Source of the DNA: Styela clava
Lineage: Eukaryota; Chordata; Ascidiacea; Stolidobranchia; Styelidae
Length of the DNA stretch: 64,000 bases
Direction: 5' to 3'
NCBI RefSeq assembly: GCF_964204865.1
Contig: NC_135259.1
Span: 7,512,974 to 7,576,973, forward strand
The notes below the pieces were generated by a model, which saw only the letters and a program-made list of their open reading frames with translations, had not been told where the DNA came from and did no database searches. The translations under genes were made by a program, and so were the position numbers. This document shows, piece by piece, positions 1 through 11,693 of this stretch (position 1 is its first letter; each line of letters starts with the position of its first letter).

Positions 1-1555
1 CACTTACCAATCCGTACATTCTGGCCTGCAACGCAATAAGTGGATAAAGCGTTCATAAAAAGAATGTGCTATTTCAGTGTCGAGTTATAGATTGAACCAT
101 GCCAGAGAATTTCAATCATGTCAGAGAACACGCGTAGAGAGTACAGAACAATTAACAATATGCGTGTACGCCATTTTTGCGAGAGAGACATTTTTCCTGT
201 CGAAAGTTCACGATCTGCAGGCGGATCTTCGACGTTGTCATCTTGAAACGGAATGGAAAAGTTGATTATAAACTAAAATGAAGTCAATTGCATCAATGGA
301 AGAACATTATACATTTTTTCAGATTTATATCTTACGTTGGCTTTATTTTATTTGATTATTTTTTAGCTTTATCTATGTATTTTTAATTTTGTTTGTTTAA
401 ACTATTGTTTGTTTGTTTTTTCAACGTTAGAAGATTTGAAAATATATATAACTAGTTTGAAAAATATCGCATTTAATTAGGTTAGTTAATAGCCATAATA
501 TTTGAGTCCTGTATCGTACAAATTATAAAACTGATCAAGTTTATATGTATTCGTTTTATACCAAGATCACGTTATAAATCTCTCATATTTTGAATTTAAA
601 TTTTGATTTGGATTGTCACATTTGAGGAAGAAATATAACAGTTCAAAACTTGTGTAATATAACGCTCCAATAAAATTTGTCGTGTTCGAATCACTTTTTA
701 TCTGTTCTGTTTTTATAAAACAAAAATTTGTTTTAAATTTTTATATTAAATTGATAGCACGTAATATTTTACTCACAATTTTCTGTAAGTCATTCAAAAT
801 AAAACTTGCATTTTTTGTTTCTGAAAAAAAAATCAGAAGATTTGCTAAAAATTGATTTGATAAAGAAATGTTTTGAGTAAGTTATTTTTCTACCTCTACA
901 TTAGGTTTGTTAAGTTAAAAATGTAATATTAATACAGTGAGTCGTGGATGATAATAAATTATGGTGAAAGATTTTGTGGAATTTATGTTCTTCATTTACT
1001 ACGTGCGTTGAATAGTTTATTTCAAAAGAAAGTACAGAAGGGTGCACGTTAACTTTTTCATATAAATTTCGTTTCAAAAAATTTCATCCTTCATCTAATC
1101 AGATGCGAAGCAAATTTAATTTTTTATTCAAAGACTAAAAACTTCATCTGCGCAATACAAGACGTAACACAGTAAAAAACATTTGCTATTAGAAATTCAA
1201 CACGACACAATTCAAATGAAAGCAACAAAATATCATCTATATATATATATATATACAAACATATCATCTATTAGGCTGACATTTTTCTATAATAATCTGC
1301 TCCCCTATTAGGCGTAAATATTACAAGTTCCATTGAGCGTTTTGACTAAAGATATGTGAAGATGTTATGAAATGAAAAGATGTTGTTTGATGGTTTGTGG
1401 ATCATATTTCTACATTATCTTTTAGGGGATATTCTGCCTTCCAAAACTCGGTCCCATTTAGTTGTTTGAGATAATAGGTATTGGATTGATTGCCACTCCC
1501 CTATTAGAAAAGTTTCACATATTGTGCCCAAGGCTAACTACCTTATACTATAATT
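1..1555. other. AT-rich gene-free stretch
   Basis: No gene can be supported here. A 62-codon open frame at 77-265 has no recognisable motif, and I do not accept it as a gene. A short AT dinucleotide run lies near 1236-1255. The string ctcccctattag occurs twice, near 1301 and 1495, which hints at a decayed repeat. Confidence 0.5.
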
Positions 1556-1823
1556 ACTTATCGATCTTAAGATCGGTAAGTATGTTAATAGGTATTTGTC
1601 TGTTAGTCTGTTTGTTTGTTAGATGAACGCGATATCTCACGAAGGCTAGATTTGAATCTGCTCCAAATTTTGCATGTGCATTCATCATATCTCGAACCAG
1701 AAGCCTATTGATTTTGGATGAATTATGTCATATAATTAGCGAGTTATTAATTAATTAGTAGTGATGAGACACGCGGTGTCACTATAGAGTCATGAATCGA
1801 AATCGCAGTTTCGATCGATAAGT
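1556..1823. mobile_element. short TIR element (MITE-like)
   Basis: A 268-bp stretch begins with acttatcgatc and ends with its exact reverse complement gatcgataagt, giving 11-bp perfect terminal inverted repeats. A second palindrome, gatcttaagatc, sits just inside the left end. There is no coding capacity. The TIRs are seen directly; calling it a MITE-type non-autonomous element is an inference, and no clear target-site duplication was found. Confidence 0.5.
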
Positions 1824-2622
1824 CTTCGGTCTCCGACCAATATTCTCGTTTGTGAACTTGGTGTCTTGCAAATCAGTCTTCATTTGAGCTAAGTTTTCAT
1901 TTCTTTCGACTTTTTTCCTAGTGAATTTACTTTACGAACTTCAATGTGATGTTATTAGATGTTCACTACAATATTCGTTTGGTTTTATGAATAGGAATCG
2001 ACAGATGCCGAAGATGGTAGTTCAATTTGATTTTCGCTAGACGGAAATCGAGAGCCATCGTCTGTTACATTGAAGAAGCTAGCTAGCTTCCTTGATGACG
2101 TAGTTTTCATCCTCCGAATATTCCCTACAATCTGGACTTGCATTTCGATTCCATAATTTAGCTATTGAAGCTTTTCAACACCTAAGGTAGTGAGCTTAAG
2201 TTGGCTCGAGAATCAGTCTCTAATGCGAGTGCTTGCAGCATAGGTTACTTATACTAAATCAACGCGAGTTTGTACAACACCAAATTCACTGCATTATCCT
2301 GTGAACATCAGTAACACGCATGTATCCTGTTCAAAGGACCAAGTGCGTTACGCATTGTCGGTATTCTGCTGTAACGGTGTCTCTTTCAAGTGGTACTTAT
2401 AACGTGCCCAGATCATAACGCGTTCTGCCTAATTTATGACGTGTTGAAGAGCATAGTTTATGCCCGGATAAAAGCTTTATAGATTGAATCCAACGAAAGA
2501 CAAACAAGCATGGATATTATAACATAGACGAATTATTATTATTCATATTGCAATAGATCAACAGTTCAATTGACTTCATCTCTCGACAGTCGGCTGAATT
2601 ATTGATGCATATTTGAAGTAAA
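1824..2622. other. upstream region of the four-TM gene
   Basis: No coding region is supported. This interval lies directly upstream of the first coding exon of the four-TM gene at 2623, so it probably contains that gene's 5' UTR and promoter. I could not identify a convincing TATA box. Confidence 0.4.
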
Positions 2623-5600
2623 ATGAAAGCTGAAGATAGATTGCCTATCAATTTCCGTCGGGTCAGTTCGAGAACGAATAACAGAAGATGTAGCGAGTTG
2701 CGAGCAATGGCTGCTAACAAGAATCGGGATTTTCGTAGCCAAAGCCCAACTGATGATACACCGACAACAAGGTTAGTAAAATCATTATGAAGTTTTAAAA
2801 TGGAACATTCACAAGTTTGCATGAACATGTTGATTATCTTTATTATCTTATTCTTTGCCTGTACCTATATCTTACATCCCCAATATGCTATGTGTAGGGT
2901 AACTGTAGGGTAAGAGAACAAGACACAAGTACGAATGAAATCTTTGTGGTAGAGCAGAGGAGATCAATTTCAATTTATTCCAAAAGGTCATGGGGATGTT
3001 CTACACAGCAACTAGTACTACAAAAGCTTCATTCCGCACATATTACTAAATGCGTGCAAATTTATCATTGATCTCTTTGAGCTATAAACACTTGCTAAAA
3101 ATACATGCTGCTTTTCATTTTTTCACGAATTCACGAAATATGTTTGATCACTTTTATTCCACATGCGTTCCCCTGGATGACCAAAAACTGCAGATTTTAA
3201 AGTCACGAGTTATGACTGAATGAATAGATTTGGGTATGAAATGCAAATCTCTTACTTTTCTCAATTCCTTACCTTTACGCAGCACACGACATCTATCATT
3301 ACAAAAATTGGAAAACAGATGTAGTGCTTCGCATACTGAAAGAAGACGCTACAAGTATTCACCGCTCTGTTGTGTTGAGAAATGGAAATATCATCAGAAA
3401 TCTATCAGAAAATGCGTTAAAGTATTTTTAATCATAATTGCGATATTTCAAATGGTGAGTGTGACCATAACTTTCTCATTTCAAAACGGTAATCAGTTGT
3501 GAGTTGTTATAATGACTTGGTTAACAAGAGCTCAAGTCTATACAGTTTTAATGTAATTTTTCCGTCACAATTTCCCTTCATCAATTTGAACTGAAAATTA
3601 CGAAGTTTATCGGGATGCGGGCATTCCAAACTATTGTAGTCTCGGTCCTAGATAAAAAATAAAAAAAACCTTACGTAACTCAGGTGTATATTAAGGACTC
3701 ACGAACAGAGTCAACAAACGAGTACTTTGGATTTGTCATGACAAGACTACAACTAAATGTTCATATGTTCTTTGCCTGCATTATCTCCGTTTCTTTGCTG
3801 TAACAGACAATGCTAAATAAAGCGTTAGCGTATGCCTAACCTATAGGCTATGTTTCAATAATTCATATTGAATATATATACCATCTATTATACTTTACCA
3901 TGTGATCAAAAATTCCATTTTGCAAACTACAAACATTGTTTTGTTAATAAGTCAGTGACGTTTCCAGCTCTTCAACATACTAGCCACATTAAGTAAACAT
4001 TAAAATTTTTATGACTTCAGGTATGCGGAATGATTTTTGCAGCAATTCATGTAGTTCTCTCATTCTCATCTGATCAAGTAACCAATGAATTACAAAATCC
4101 TTTGCCTATTTACTTATCAGCGGCGATGGTGGCATTATCAGGATTATGTGACATGGTACTCTCAAGAATAAAAACACCCTACATGGTGAGTGATATACTT
4201 TGCATTTTTGTTGATGTGGGAGCATGTACACGATAACAAATGTAGTAATCACTGAATTTTATCGGGTATTTTATCAAATTCAGACAATGTATCTGGAGGT
4301 GTATGACACGTCGGAATTCCTGAAATTTGTGCAAAGTGTTTCAAGAATAATCAAATTTGTATTAGTTACCTCTAAGTTCAGTTGGGGAACCAATTTTCCA
4401 TTGAAATTCCTTTTAAGATATTATTTGTTTAAAATAAAAGTGAACGTAGTATACAAGTAAAATTTTCTGTCTGACTTATGGTAAAATATATTGCAATTTT
4501 ACTTGTAACAACGTAAATATTCTACCATATCTCTTCGTTCTAGATTCTAACTGGAATATTCTTTAGCATCAGTTCTTGCGTCATCACGTTGGCTGGGTTA
4601 CTTTCATCCGCAACAGTCTCTCTGCCCAAGTTTTCATCGTTTGTGAAGTTTCAATTTGACTCAAAATTGCAAACGTGTACAGCTTACACACGGTGGGATA
4701 AACAACTCAACGGGACTTTCACAGGCATGTTGAAACTAAACTATGGGTTAGCAGAATAATTTTTTTCCAGTAATGGGGAATGAGACTGGGAGTGTATTAG
4801 GCAAAATTGATATTTCTTTACAGCAGGTACAATGCTGAAATTCTATTTCTTGCCGTATAAACGCACCATCATATAGATTTCAATTGTTTACATACATTTA
4901 CCTAGATGCTCCATTCAAATATTCCATTACATATTTTATTATTATTTCATACTAAATTTATATATATTGAGGAAAATTCTTCGTAAACTTTCTTTTATTA
5001 TGCTTTAGCTTATGATAGTAGAAATCGTTAAATTGAGAAAGAAATTAACAACCACCGATTTCGATCAACACAAAGGAAAATGGCCGATAAAGTAAATGAT
5101 AAATTATTTTACATTCAGGGGGAATAACATATAACAAGATTTCGGGATGCTCTCTAATTGAATCCACACTTCCTCCCATCACAGTAACGCTAGTTATATT
5201 TTACGCCATTGCATGTTTCACATCATTTGTGGCTTGTTTCTTGCTGACAATATTGCTGTGTGTTCCAGACAACAACAAAAAATTGAATCGAATGGAAAGT
5301 AAGGTAAATCATAGGAAGTTTATGTAAAAATACTAACTTTTCATTCTATATACATTTGTATCATGTTAAATTATATTGTAACTAGGAATCAAGTTATGTC
5401 AACTACGATCTTGAGCTAGATAATATTTGTGACGTTGAATCTTGGAGAGATGAGTCACATGTGAAATCACGTGATATTCGCCGTGATCAGAACGAAGGAT
5501 ACCTCCCCGGAGTGACGATACCTCATTATACTCTACCGTACATGTATGTAGAGCATTTATTTACAAGATTCACTTTCACATGTGCATTACTATGTTACTC

Positions 5601-6830
5601 GTTACTCATAATTCACTAAATGCAGAATTCCATTGTCCGAAAATGAGTTTTTAAGAAGAACAGCAAGTTGCACCACACGTGATGATATCAGATTGGAATT
5701 GACCACGCCCCAAACGTTCTCAACTAATACCGTATGTGGATGCAGTAGCGGAACAGTTGTGAGTTCAGTGGTCTCAACAAAGTAAGTACGGAATTTATGA
5801 AGAGTATTAAAGTAAAACTATTTTATTATCATGATTCCAATTGTTATTATATCAAAGAAATTATCCATATAAATCACATACTGACAAGAGATAACCTATA
5901 TATAGATAGATAGTAGATAGTAGGTTTCCATAAGGATTTTATTTATATACAGAAAGTTGATATAGGTCTAGGCCCTAGGGCCTAAACGCTTCATTACTGA
6001 TTTTAGTCTACCGTGCTCAAAATATAAATTACAGTTATTCTAAAGCAACAAGTGCAACAGTTGGAAGACACAAACAATATAGAAGACCTATGCTACCACT
6101 TGAGTTCGGAGGTATTCCACTTTCAAAGCCCAAAGAAGATGAAGGTTACTAAATATAAGACGGTTGCTCGCCATTGCTTTCCACGTTTGGCTTTTTGCAA
6201 ATAATGCCGAATCTAAATTAGATGTAGTTTTCATTTCCTGGCAATATTAAATATATATATACGTGATCGATATATCTTTGATCATTTTTCCTAATTAAAG
6301 TCAGTTTATGTAAGCTTACCACACACTATATTGTTAATTAATCAGCTGATTCTGTCTTCAAAAGTACGCCATGTGCTTTTTTCAACTCCAACTAAACCCT
6401 GGCATAATGATTTATTTACCTACTACAACATGAAATATTTATCATACACTGTTGGATCATTTCAAAATTGAACCACCAAATATTTTTCACAGAGCGACTG
6501 GCAGGTAATGATAGAGATGACAGACTTCCGCAGCATAATATGCAAAGTTCAGAAACACAGCATTTTCAGACAAAGCCATTAACATACGAACCAGAGAGAC
6601 AGAAGAATACTATTGGAAAAGTGGAGGACATCAGAAGATTTCAAGACAAAAGAGGCAAAACAGTTTCTTTCAATCGTGACGAAGAGAGTTACTCCCCTCC
6701 GCCATACTCTGAATTGCCTGACTACGAAAGCCGAGCACAAGCCAATGTTAGGGTATTAACTGGATCAATTTTACCAGAAACTCCTAGCATGGCTTGCGGC
6801 TCTCATTACGCAGGAGAAACTATTCTTTGA
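2623..6830 (+). CDS. four-TM protein, MS4A/FAM189 (ENTREP)-like, with PPxY tail
   Basis: Nine exons join in frame: 2623-2771, 3283-3454, 4021-4185, 4544-4724, 5119-5303, 5386-5543, 5626-5781, 6035-6144 and 6493-6830. They give about 537 aa. A basic N-terminal tail is followed by TM1 (KVFLIIIAIFQM continuing into VCGMIFAAIHVVL), TM2 (LSAAMVALSGLCDM), TM3 (ILTGIFFSISSCVITLAG), a short loop with two cysteines, and TM4 (VIFYAIACFTSFVACFLL). A long cytoplasmic tail ends with SPPPYSELPDYE, a PPxY motif of the kind bound by WW domains of NEDD4-family ubiquitin ligases. Four TMs plus a PPxY tail match the FAM189/ENTREP architecture, and the TM region also recalls MS4A. Its role as an endosomal or membrane adaptor is inferred from the family. 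Exon 4 appears to end at a GC donor. A poly(A) signal AATAAA lies at 7036-7041. The start is the first ATG of exon 1. Confidence 0.72.
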
Positions 6831-7920
6831 GTTCAATATTTATATACTCCTGCCAATGCCGTCTTTCCATATTCGAACCGCCATAGCAGAGTCATGATAT
6901 TATCTGGAAATTGGAAGAAACCCACATAGACTAGACTTCTTCATTATTCATTAGTGTTTGTAGTTCGCAAGCAACACATTATTGTTTTTTCTCTGTTGTA
7001 AAATTGTGCTAAAGAGATAATTTTTGGAATCGTGGAATAAAAGAAAATTCACTTGCAATACTGTTGCATTATCGTGTTACGCCCGCAGTGGTTCTCAAAC
7101 TTTTTTTTGCTTACTTTTTTAGGGTATATGTAATGACGTTTTCTGTCATATGATATTCAATTCATGACAACTACGAGAATTTAACATGCCTTTCTATTTT
7201 AATTTATTGTGTTAAAGGTATCTTGCGGTTGCGTCGACTTACTAAAACAAAATAAAAGCATTATTAATGTAAAATACCACGCCAATCGCGGGCATGATAA
7301 TAGCCTATTTGATAAACTGCCCGATTATATTGCGATCTTGCAAAATATTTATTACCGTATCCCAGAAAGTACAATTTAATTTAGAACAATAAAATGTATA
7401 TGAAGGACATCATTATTATATCTCAATTGTGATAAATTTGAGCTGCGCTTGCACCAACAAAATAAAAGCATTCTACTCAGAAAAAAACACGCCAATCCGC
7501 AGACACAAAAATGCGCGATAAAGTGTCCGATTATATCTTGTTTTGATTCGTATTTTTGCGAATTCGACATATCTGAACTGTTTTTCAACACTCACTCCGC
7601 TCAATCGCAATGTAGCCACTAAGATTATCACCGTAAAAAGAATTTCAACGTTTGCGATAAAATGTCAAAATTTATTTCAAAAAATGTAATGGAATATGCT
7701 TCGCATTTATCATGTTATATATATATCATCATAATTCCGAAAAAGGTCGCGTCAGCTCCAGTTAGATTAACTAAGCGCGCAAGTCAACGTGGTGGAGAGT
7801 GTAACGCCTTATTCACAAATACATTATATCATAACAATTCAATCCGATTACAAAGTAACAATCACCCTTAGACAAGGCAAATGCAGTAATATCATCCCAT
7901 AACTAATAGTCAATATCACA
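6831..7920. other. 3' UTR and repeat debris; hAT terminus near 7085
   Basis: The 3' UTR of the four-TM gene runs to the AATAAA at 7036. At about 7085 a typical hAT tip (cagtggttctcaaac) begins, but I found no matching opposite end, so only a decayed fragment is claimed. The open frames at 7376-7591 and 7662-7871 have no recognisable domain and are not called. Confidence 0.4.
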
Positions 7921-8205
7921 GCTTTTTCAAGATATAATTTTTAATATTGCAACTAAACTAAAGCTCCCTTGAAGACATAATGACACTTAATTTATCTGAT
8001 TTACAACTAATTTTTGGAAACATAACTGAAAACTGGCTAATAAAACGTAAAGTAACGAAAACAGGGCATTGTTTACATTCAATATCTGTCTGAGCAAAAG
8101 AAGTGTCTGAGCGACCCCCACTTTTCAATTGTTACTTCATTATTAATTCTTTCTGATTGGCCATTGTTACCAAATTAAACAATGAGTCGATGCTTGCGGG
8201 AACAT
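7921..8205 (+). repeat. direct repeat flanking transposase, copy 1
   Basis: This segment is a diverged direct copy of 11129-11415. Shared strings include aactaaactaaagct, agacataatgac, ctgattggccattgttac (ctgattgatcattgttac in the partner) and aaacaatga near the end. The two copies lie in the same orientation either side of the broken DDE transposase. Confidence 0.6.
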
Positions 8206-8736
8206 CGGTCGCGTGGGAGTGATCGCCTGTTCCTCGACCAAGAGTGGCTAGAACTTCATCGGCCTAGGTGTCGTCTTTTCGTTACCTGGTTTGCGTCCTT
8301 TCTGTATTTTAGTGTAAATCATTAAAAATACGAGCAAGTTGCACTAGAAAAAGAAATAGACCATTCCATGTTTAAAATTTTTGACGATTGTTTTAAAAGT
8401 GTTTCGGAGAGTTGGTGCTTTTAAACCGGTTTACCTGTTCAAACCCATCATTTTTATAAACACGTTCAACCACATGCCGCTTACAGGTAGGGGTGGCTTA
8501 CCCACTTTGCGGACACGACCTATTTGCGGTCATCAACTTCATCGATTTAATTAATGCCGAAAAAATTAGTCACGACCGAATAACCGACCGAAGAAAAAAA
8601 CGGACTATTTTCCATGTTGCCAACTACCCATCGTCCCTTTGGGATAGCTTGAAAATCTGTAGAAATATGATAGATAAAAACATGAAAATTGGGAGGTGAG
8701 TGGAGTTGTGTTTTTTTTAACCATCTTCAAAATTTC

Positions 8737-10341
8737 GCGCCAGCGGTAACATCCTTCCACCCTATATACTTTTCCCCGGCAAGCGTATGAATCCGTCTCA
8801 TGCACTGGATTTTCCCGATGGCAGCAGATGTCATGTAACTGATAAAGGCTGGATGACTAAAGATTCATTCTATGACTGGATGGAACAACTCAACAAAAGG
8901 GGCCGTCGTATTTCTTCTTGATGGTCACACGTCCCACAAAGATTTTCGCACAAGCACGTTAGCCCGAGAAAATAATATCATTCTCTACTGTTTGCCTGCC
9001 CACACTACACATATTCTGCAGCCACTGGACAAAGGATTTTATGGAAATTGGAGTCGCTGTTGTGATTCTTTTTTTGGAAAAGAGCAGTGTGTGGTTGATA
9101 AGTACACGTTTGGTCGAGTTTTTACCCAGGCGTACTTACGAACCTCACGCTTGGATGTGATAGTAAATTCATTCAAATCATGTGGCGTCTGGCCTCCAAA
9201 TATTGGAGATGTGGATTTGGAAAAAGCATTACCGTCCACCATATTTGTTGACGATGAACCATCAATGTCAAAATCCCCAAAGCCCTCGGCCCACGCTAAT
9301 TCTCAACAACAGATATGGGAAGCGAATGGCTCTGAGATTACTGACGTAGAACCTGTCTTCGATAATCTCGACGTGGCCCCAATGTCGCTTGCTGACCCAA
9401 AGTTTATTGAAGGTGGAAATATAGAATTCCCGACTAAAAGCATGTTGGCGTCGAATGAACTAGATCATGATGTGTCGTACTTGGATTTACTTTTATTTGA
9501 CGACGAACAGCCTGAAGACGCACTTATCACTTTGAATATGTCTGATATATTGGATGACCAGCCATCTACATCTCGATCACCCGATCCTGGTTGTAATACA
9601 TCAGATGTTGTTGAGCTAAACCTAAATGATCAGAGTACAAGTGCTTTAGCATCCCCGGCTTCCAAAATGTACGAGAGTCTCCAATTGATTCTAAGTGCAG
9701 GAGAGCTTTAGAGGCGTTGGAAAGGGATATGAATAGAGATGAAAAGACACTGTTTGAAAAGAAGTTAGAGTGTGGAGACATAGAAGGCAGTGGGGTATAT
9801 ATCGCATGGAGACACCTAAAGTTGGAGACTTTGAAAGAAATAGAAAAAGAGAAATAAGAAGTTTTTGTGTTGATACGGATTCGACAAATTTGGCTAGAAA
9901 AGAGTTGTTTAAAATACCAGAAAAGAAAAGGCCCGTGAAAAATTACAAAAATATGCCACTATATAATTTGTCATCTGATCGAGCTGTAACGGAGTTGAAA
10001 GATTCAATCGAGAAAAAAAGGCTAGCTGAGGAACAAAAAAGGAAAAGGGCAGACAGAAAAGAGATAGGCAAAATTCAAAGATCAGAAACACATGAGATTA
10101 GAAAAAGTCAAACCTCTGAAAAGGAGACGAAATTTGTCTATAAAACAAAAAGAAAAACAAGGAACATTGCAATGTATGTAAGGTGCAGTTCAATGGTGGG
10201 CCTGATGAACCACGCTGGATTGCGTGCGATCAGTGCGATAAGTGGTTCCATCTGCACTGCACAGAGCTGAATCCGCATTTAAGCGCATCAGCAGTAGAGG
10301 GACTTCGTTGGTTTTGCTGCAAATGTATTTCTGCCATATAG
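8737..10341 (+). pseudogene. pogo/Tigger-like DDE transposase with C-terminal PHD finger, broken
   Basis: Transposase pieces occur in order but in several frames. At about 8737-8890 comes ASGNILPPYILFPGK and TKDSFYDWMEQL. From 8872 a 279-codon open frame has VVFLLDGHTSHKDF, HTTHILQPLDKG and a GVWP motif, covering the later part of the pfam DDE_1 catalytic fold. A lysine- and glutamate-rich linker follows at 9690-10150 in two further frames. At 10166-10341 a PHD finger ends in TAG: CNVCKVQF, IACDQCDKWFHLHC and WFCCKC supply the Cys4-His-Cys3 ligands. The N-terminal HTH and the first catalytic aspartate region are missing. At least three frame breaks (near 8890, 9700 and 10150) make it inactive. 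DDE plus PHD is an arrangement seen in invertebrate pogo/jerky-like elements. Ends and target duplication were not resolved. Confidence 0.75.
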
Positions 10342-11128
10342 AATATTTTACTGCGACTATGCGAGTGATAAAAACTTCTTGTTGGAATTGATTGTGTGTC
10401 TTATATTCTCTAAGCATTTTATCTACCAGTACACAAAAATATGGTCATAGTTTAAATCAAAACATAGTCTTTAAAAATTGCCAGTGATGTACGAAATACG
10501 CAAAAGGGTAATGTTTCTAACATATAAGGCAGAAACTTGAAAATATCACATATAACATTTGATGAGAAGTGAACACAATGGCAATTTTGTTGAAAATATC
10601 AGGTAAAAATCGCTGTTTGCGTCGAAAGCAACAAAGTCATTTAGTAAAATTTTATTGTTTCAAGGACGGTTGAGGTTATGCTATTTTATTGTTTTGATGC
10701 CACTATTGAAGGCTAAATCGCGGCACGTATATTCAAAAACATATGGGTTGTCGAAATAACCGTGTTGTTAAAATATATGACGGTCAAAAATGCAATTAAA
10801 AGTTCAATTTTTCCACGCATGACTGCGTATGTTGTAGTCTCGACGCAGCCGAAACGATGTTTAAGGCTCGAAATCCGTGGTCGCACGCTGGTCGTTCGGT
10901 CGCAATTTCGTCTTCTGATTGTCGTACTTTGGTGGTTTGTATAGCTTTAACCCCTGGTCGTAAAAAGTTAATTCGAGTTGTAGCGTGTACAATAAATGCC
11001 AATGGACATACAGTGAAAAAATTACCGGGTTAGAAATATTGGTTTTTATTTTATAGCGGTTTGAATGAAATCGTACGCAAACTGGCTGCACCACCCCTGA
11101 TAGCTACTTTCACCTTGGTCTATCGCAC
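10342..11128. other. gene-free, transposon-derived
   Basis: No coding region is supported after the PHD stop codon. The short open frames on both strands between 10762 and 11094 overlap each other and show no motif. This stretch is probably the 3' non-coding part of the transposase element or neighbouring debris. Confidence 0.35.
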
Positions 11129-11415
11129 CTTTCCGGGACTAATTTTTGAATATTGGAACTAAACTAAAGCTGCTCGTAAGACATAATGACAATCGAGTTA
11201 TTTGATTTTACTCAAATACAACTGAAACGAACAAATAACACGCGAACCACGAAAACGATGCAATGCTTACACACATGCTTAAACAGCTTGTTTGAGTGAG
11301 AGGAGTGCCTGAGCGGCTGCACAAATTGTGATTGTTACGTCATTGTTTACTAATTGCTGATTGATCATTGTTACGGAAATAAACAATGAAATCGATGCTC
11401 GGGGAAACATCCATC
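11129..11415 (+). repeat. direct repeat flanking transposase, copy 2
   Basis: This is the diverged direct copy of 7921-8205. It shares the aactaaactaaagct and agacataatgac cores, an attgttac tract and the aaacaatga end. By eye roughly two thirds of positions agree. It could be an internal part of a larger element or an independent repeat family. Confidence 0.6.
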
Positions 11416-11693
11416 ACTACTTGAGCCAGTCAATGTTTAGTCATGTATGTCCAGTACATACTGCATACGTTTCTATTAATTCACAAGTATTTCATTGTAA
11501 CTGCCCAAATGTTTCACTGTAACTGTCTAGCGGCTAATTTTAGACTATTCAAATAATTATACAAGAACAAGACGTATATTACAATATTTATTATTTATTC
11601 CAATTGGTTAGTAGATTGAATTTTTTTCTCATGAAATGCAGTTTCCGGTCAGATTTCCGTTTCCCGCGATATTCTGCGTGAATTGTTGCCATA

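Noticed and set aside
2517-2828. A 103-codon minus-strand open frame
   Set aside because: It overlaps exon 1 of the four-TM gene on the opposite strand. That exon has an ATG, a gttagt donor and a phase matching exon 2. The minus frame shows no motif.
3230-3282. Upstream extension of four-TM exon 2 as the start of the gene
   Set aside because: The stretch is a good polypyrimidine tract ending in cgcag, and the phase joins exon 1 at 2771 exactly. The apparent start at 3230 is a TTG.
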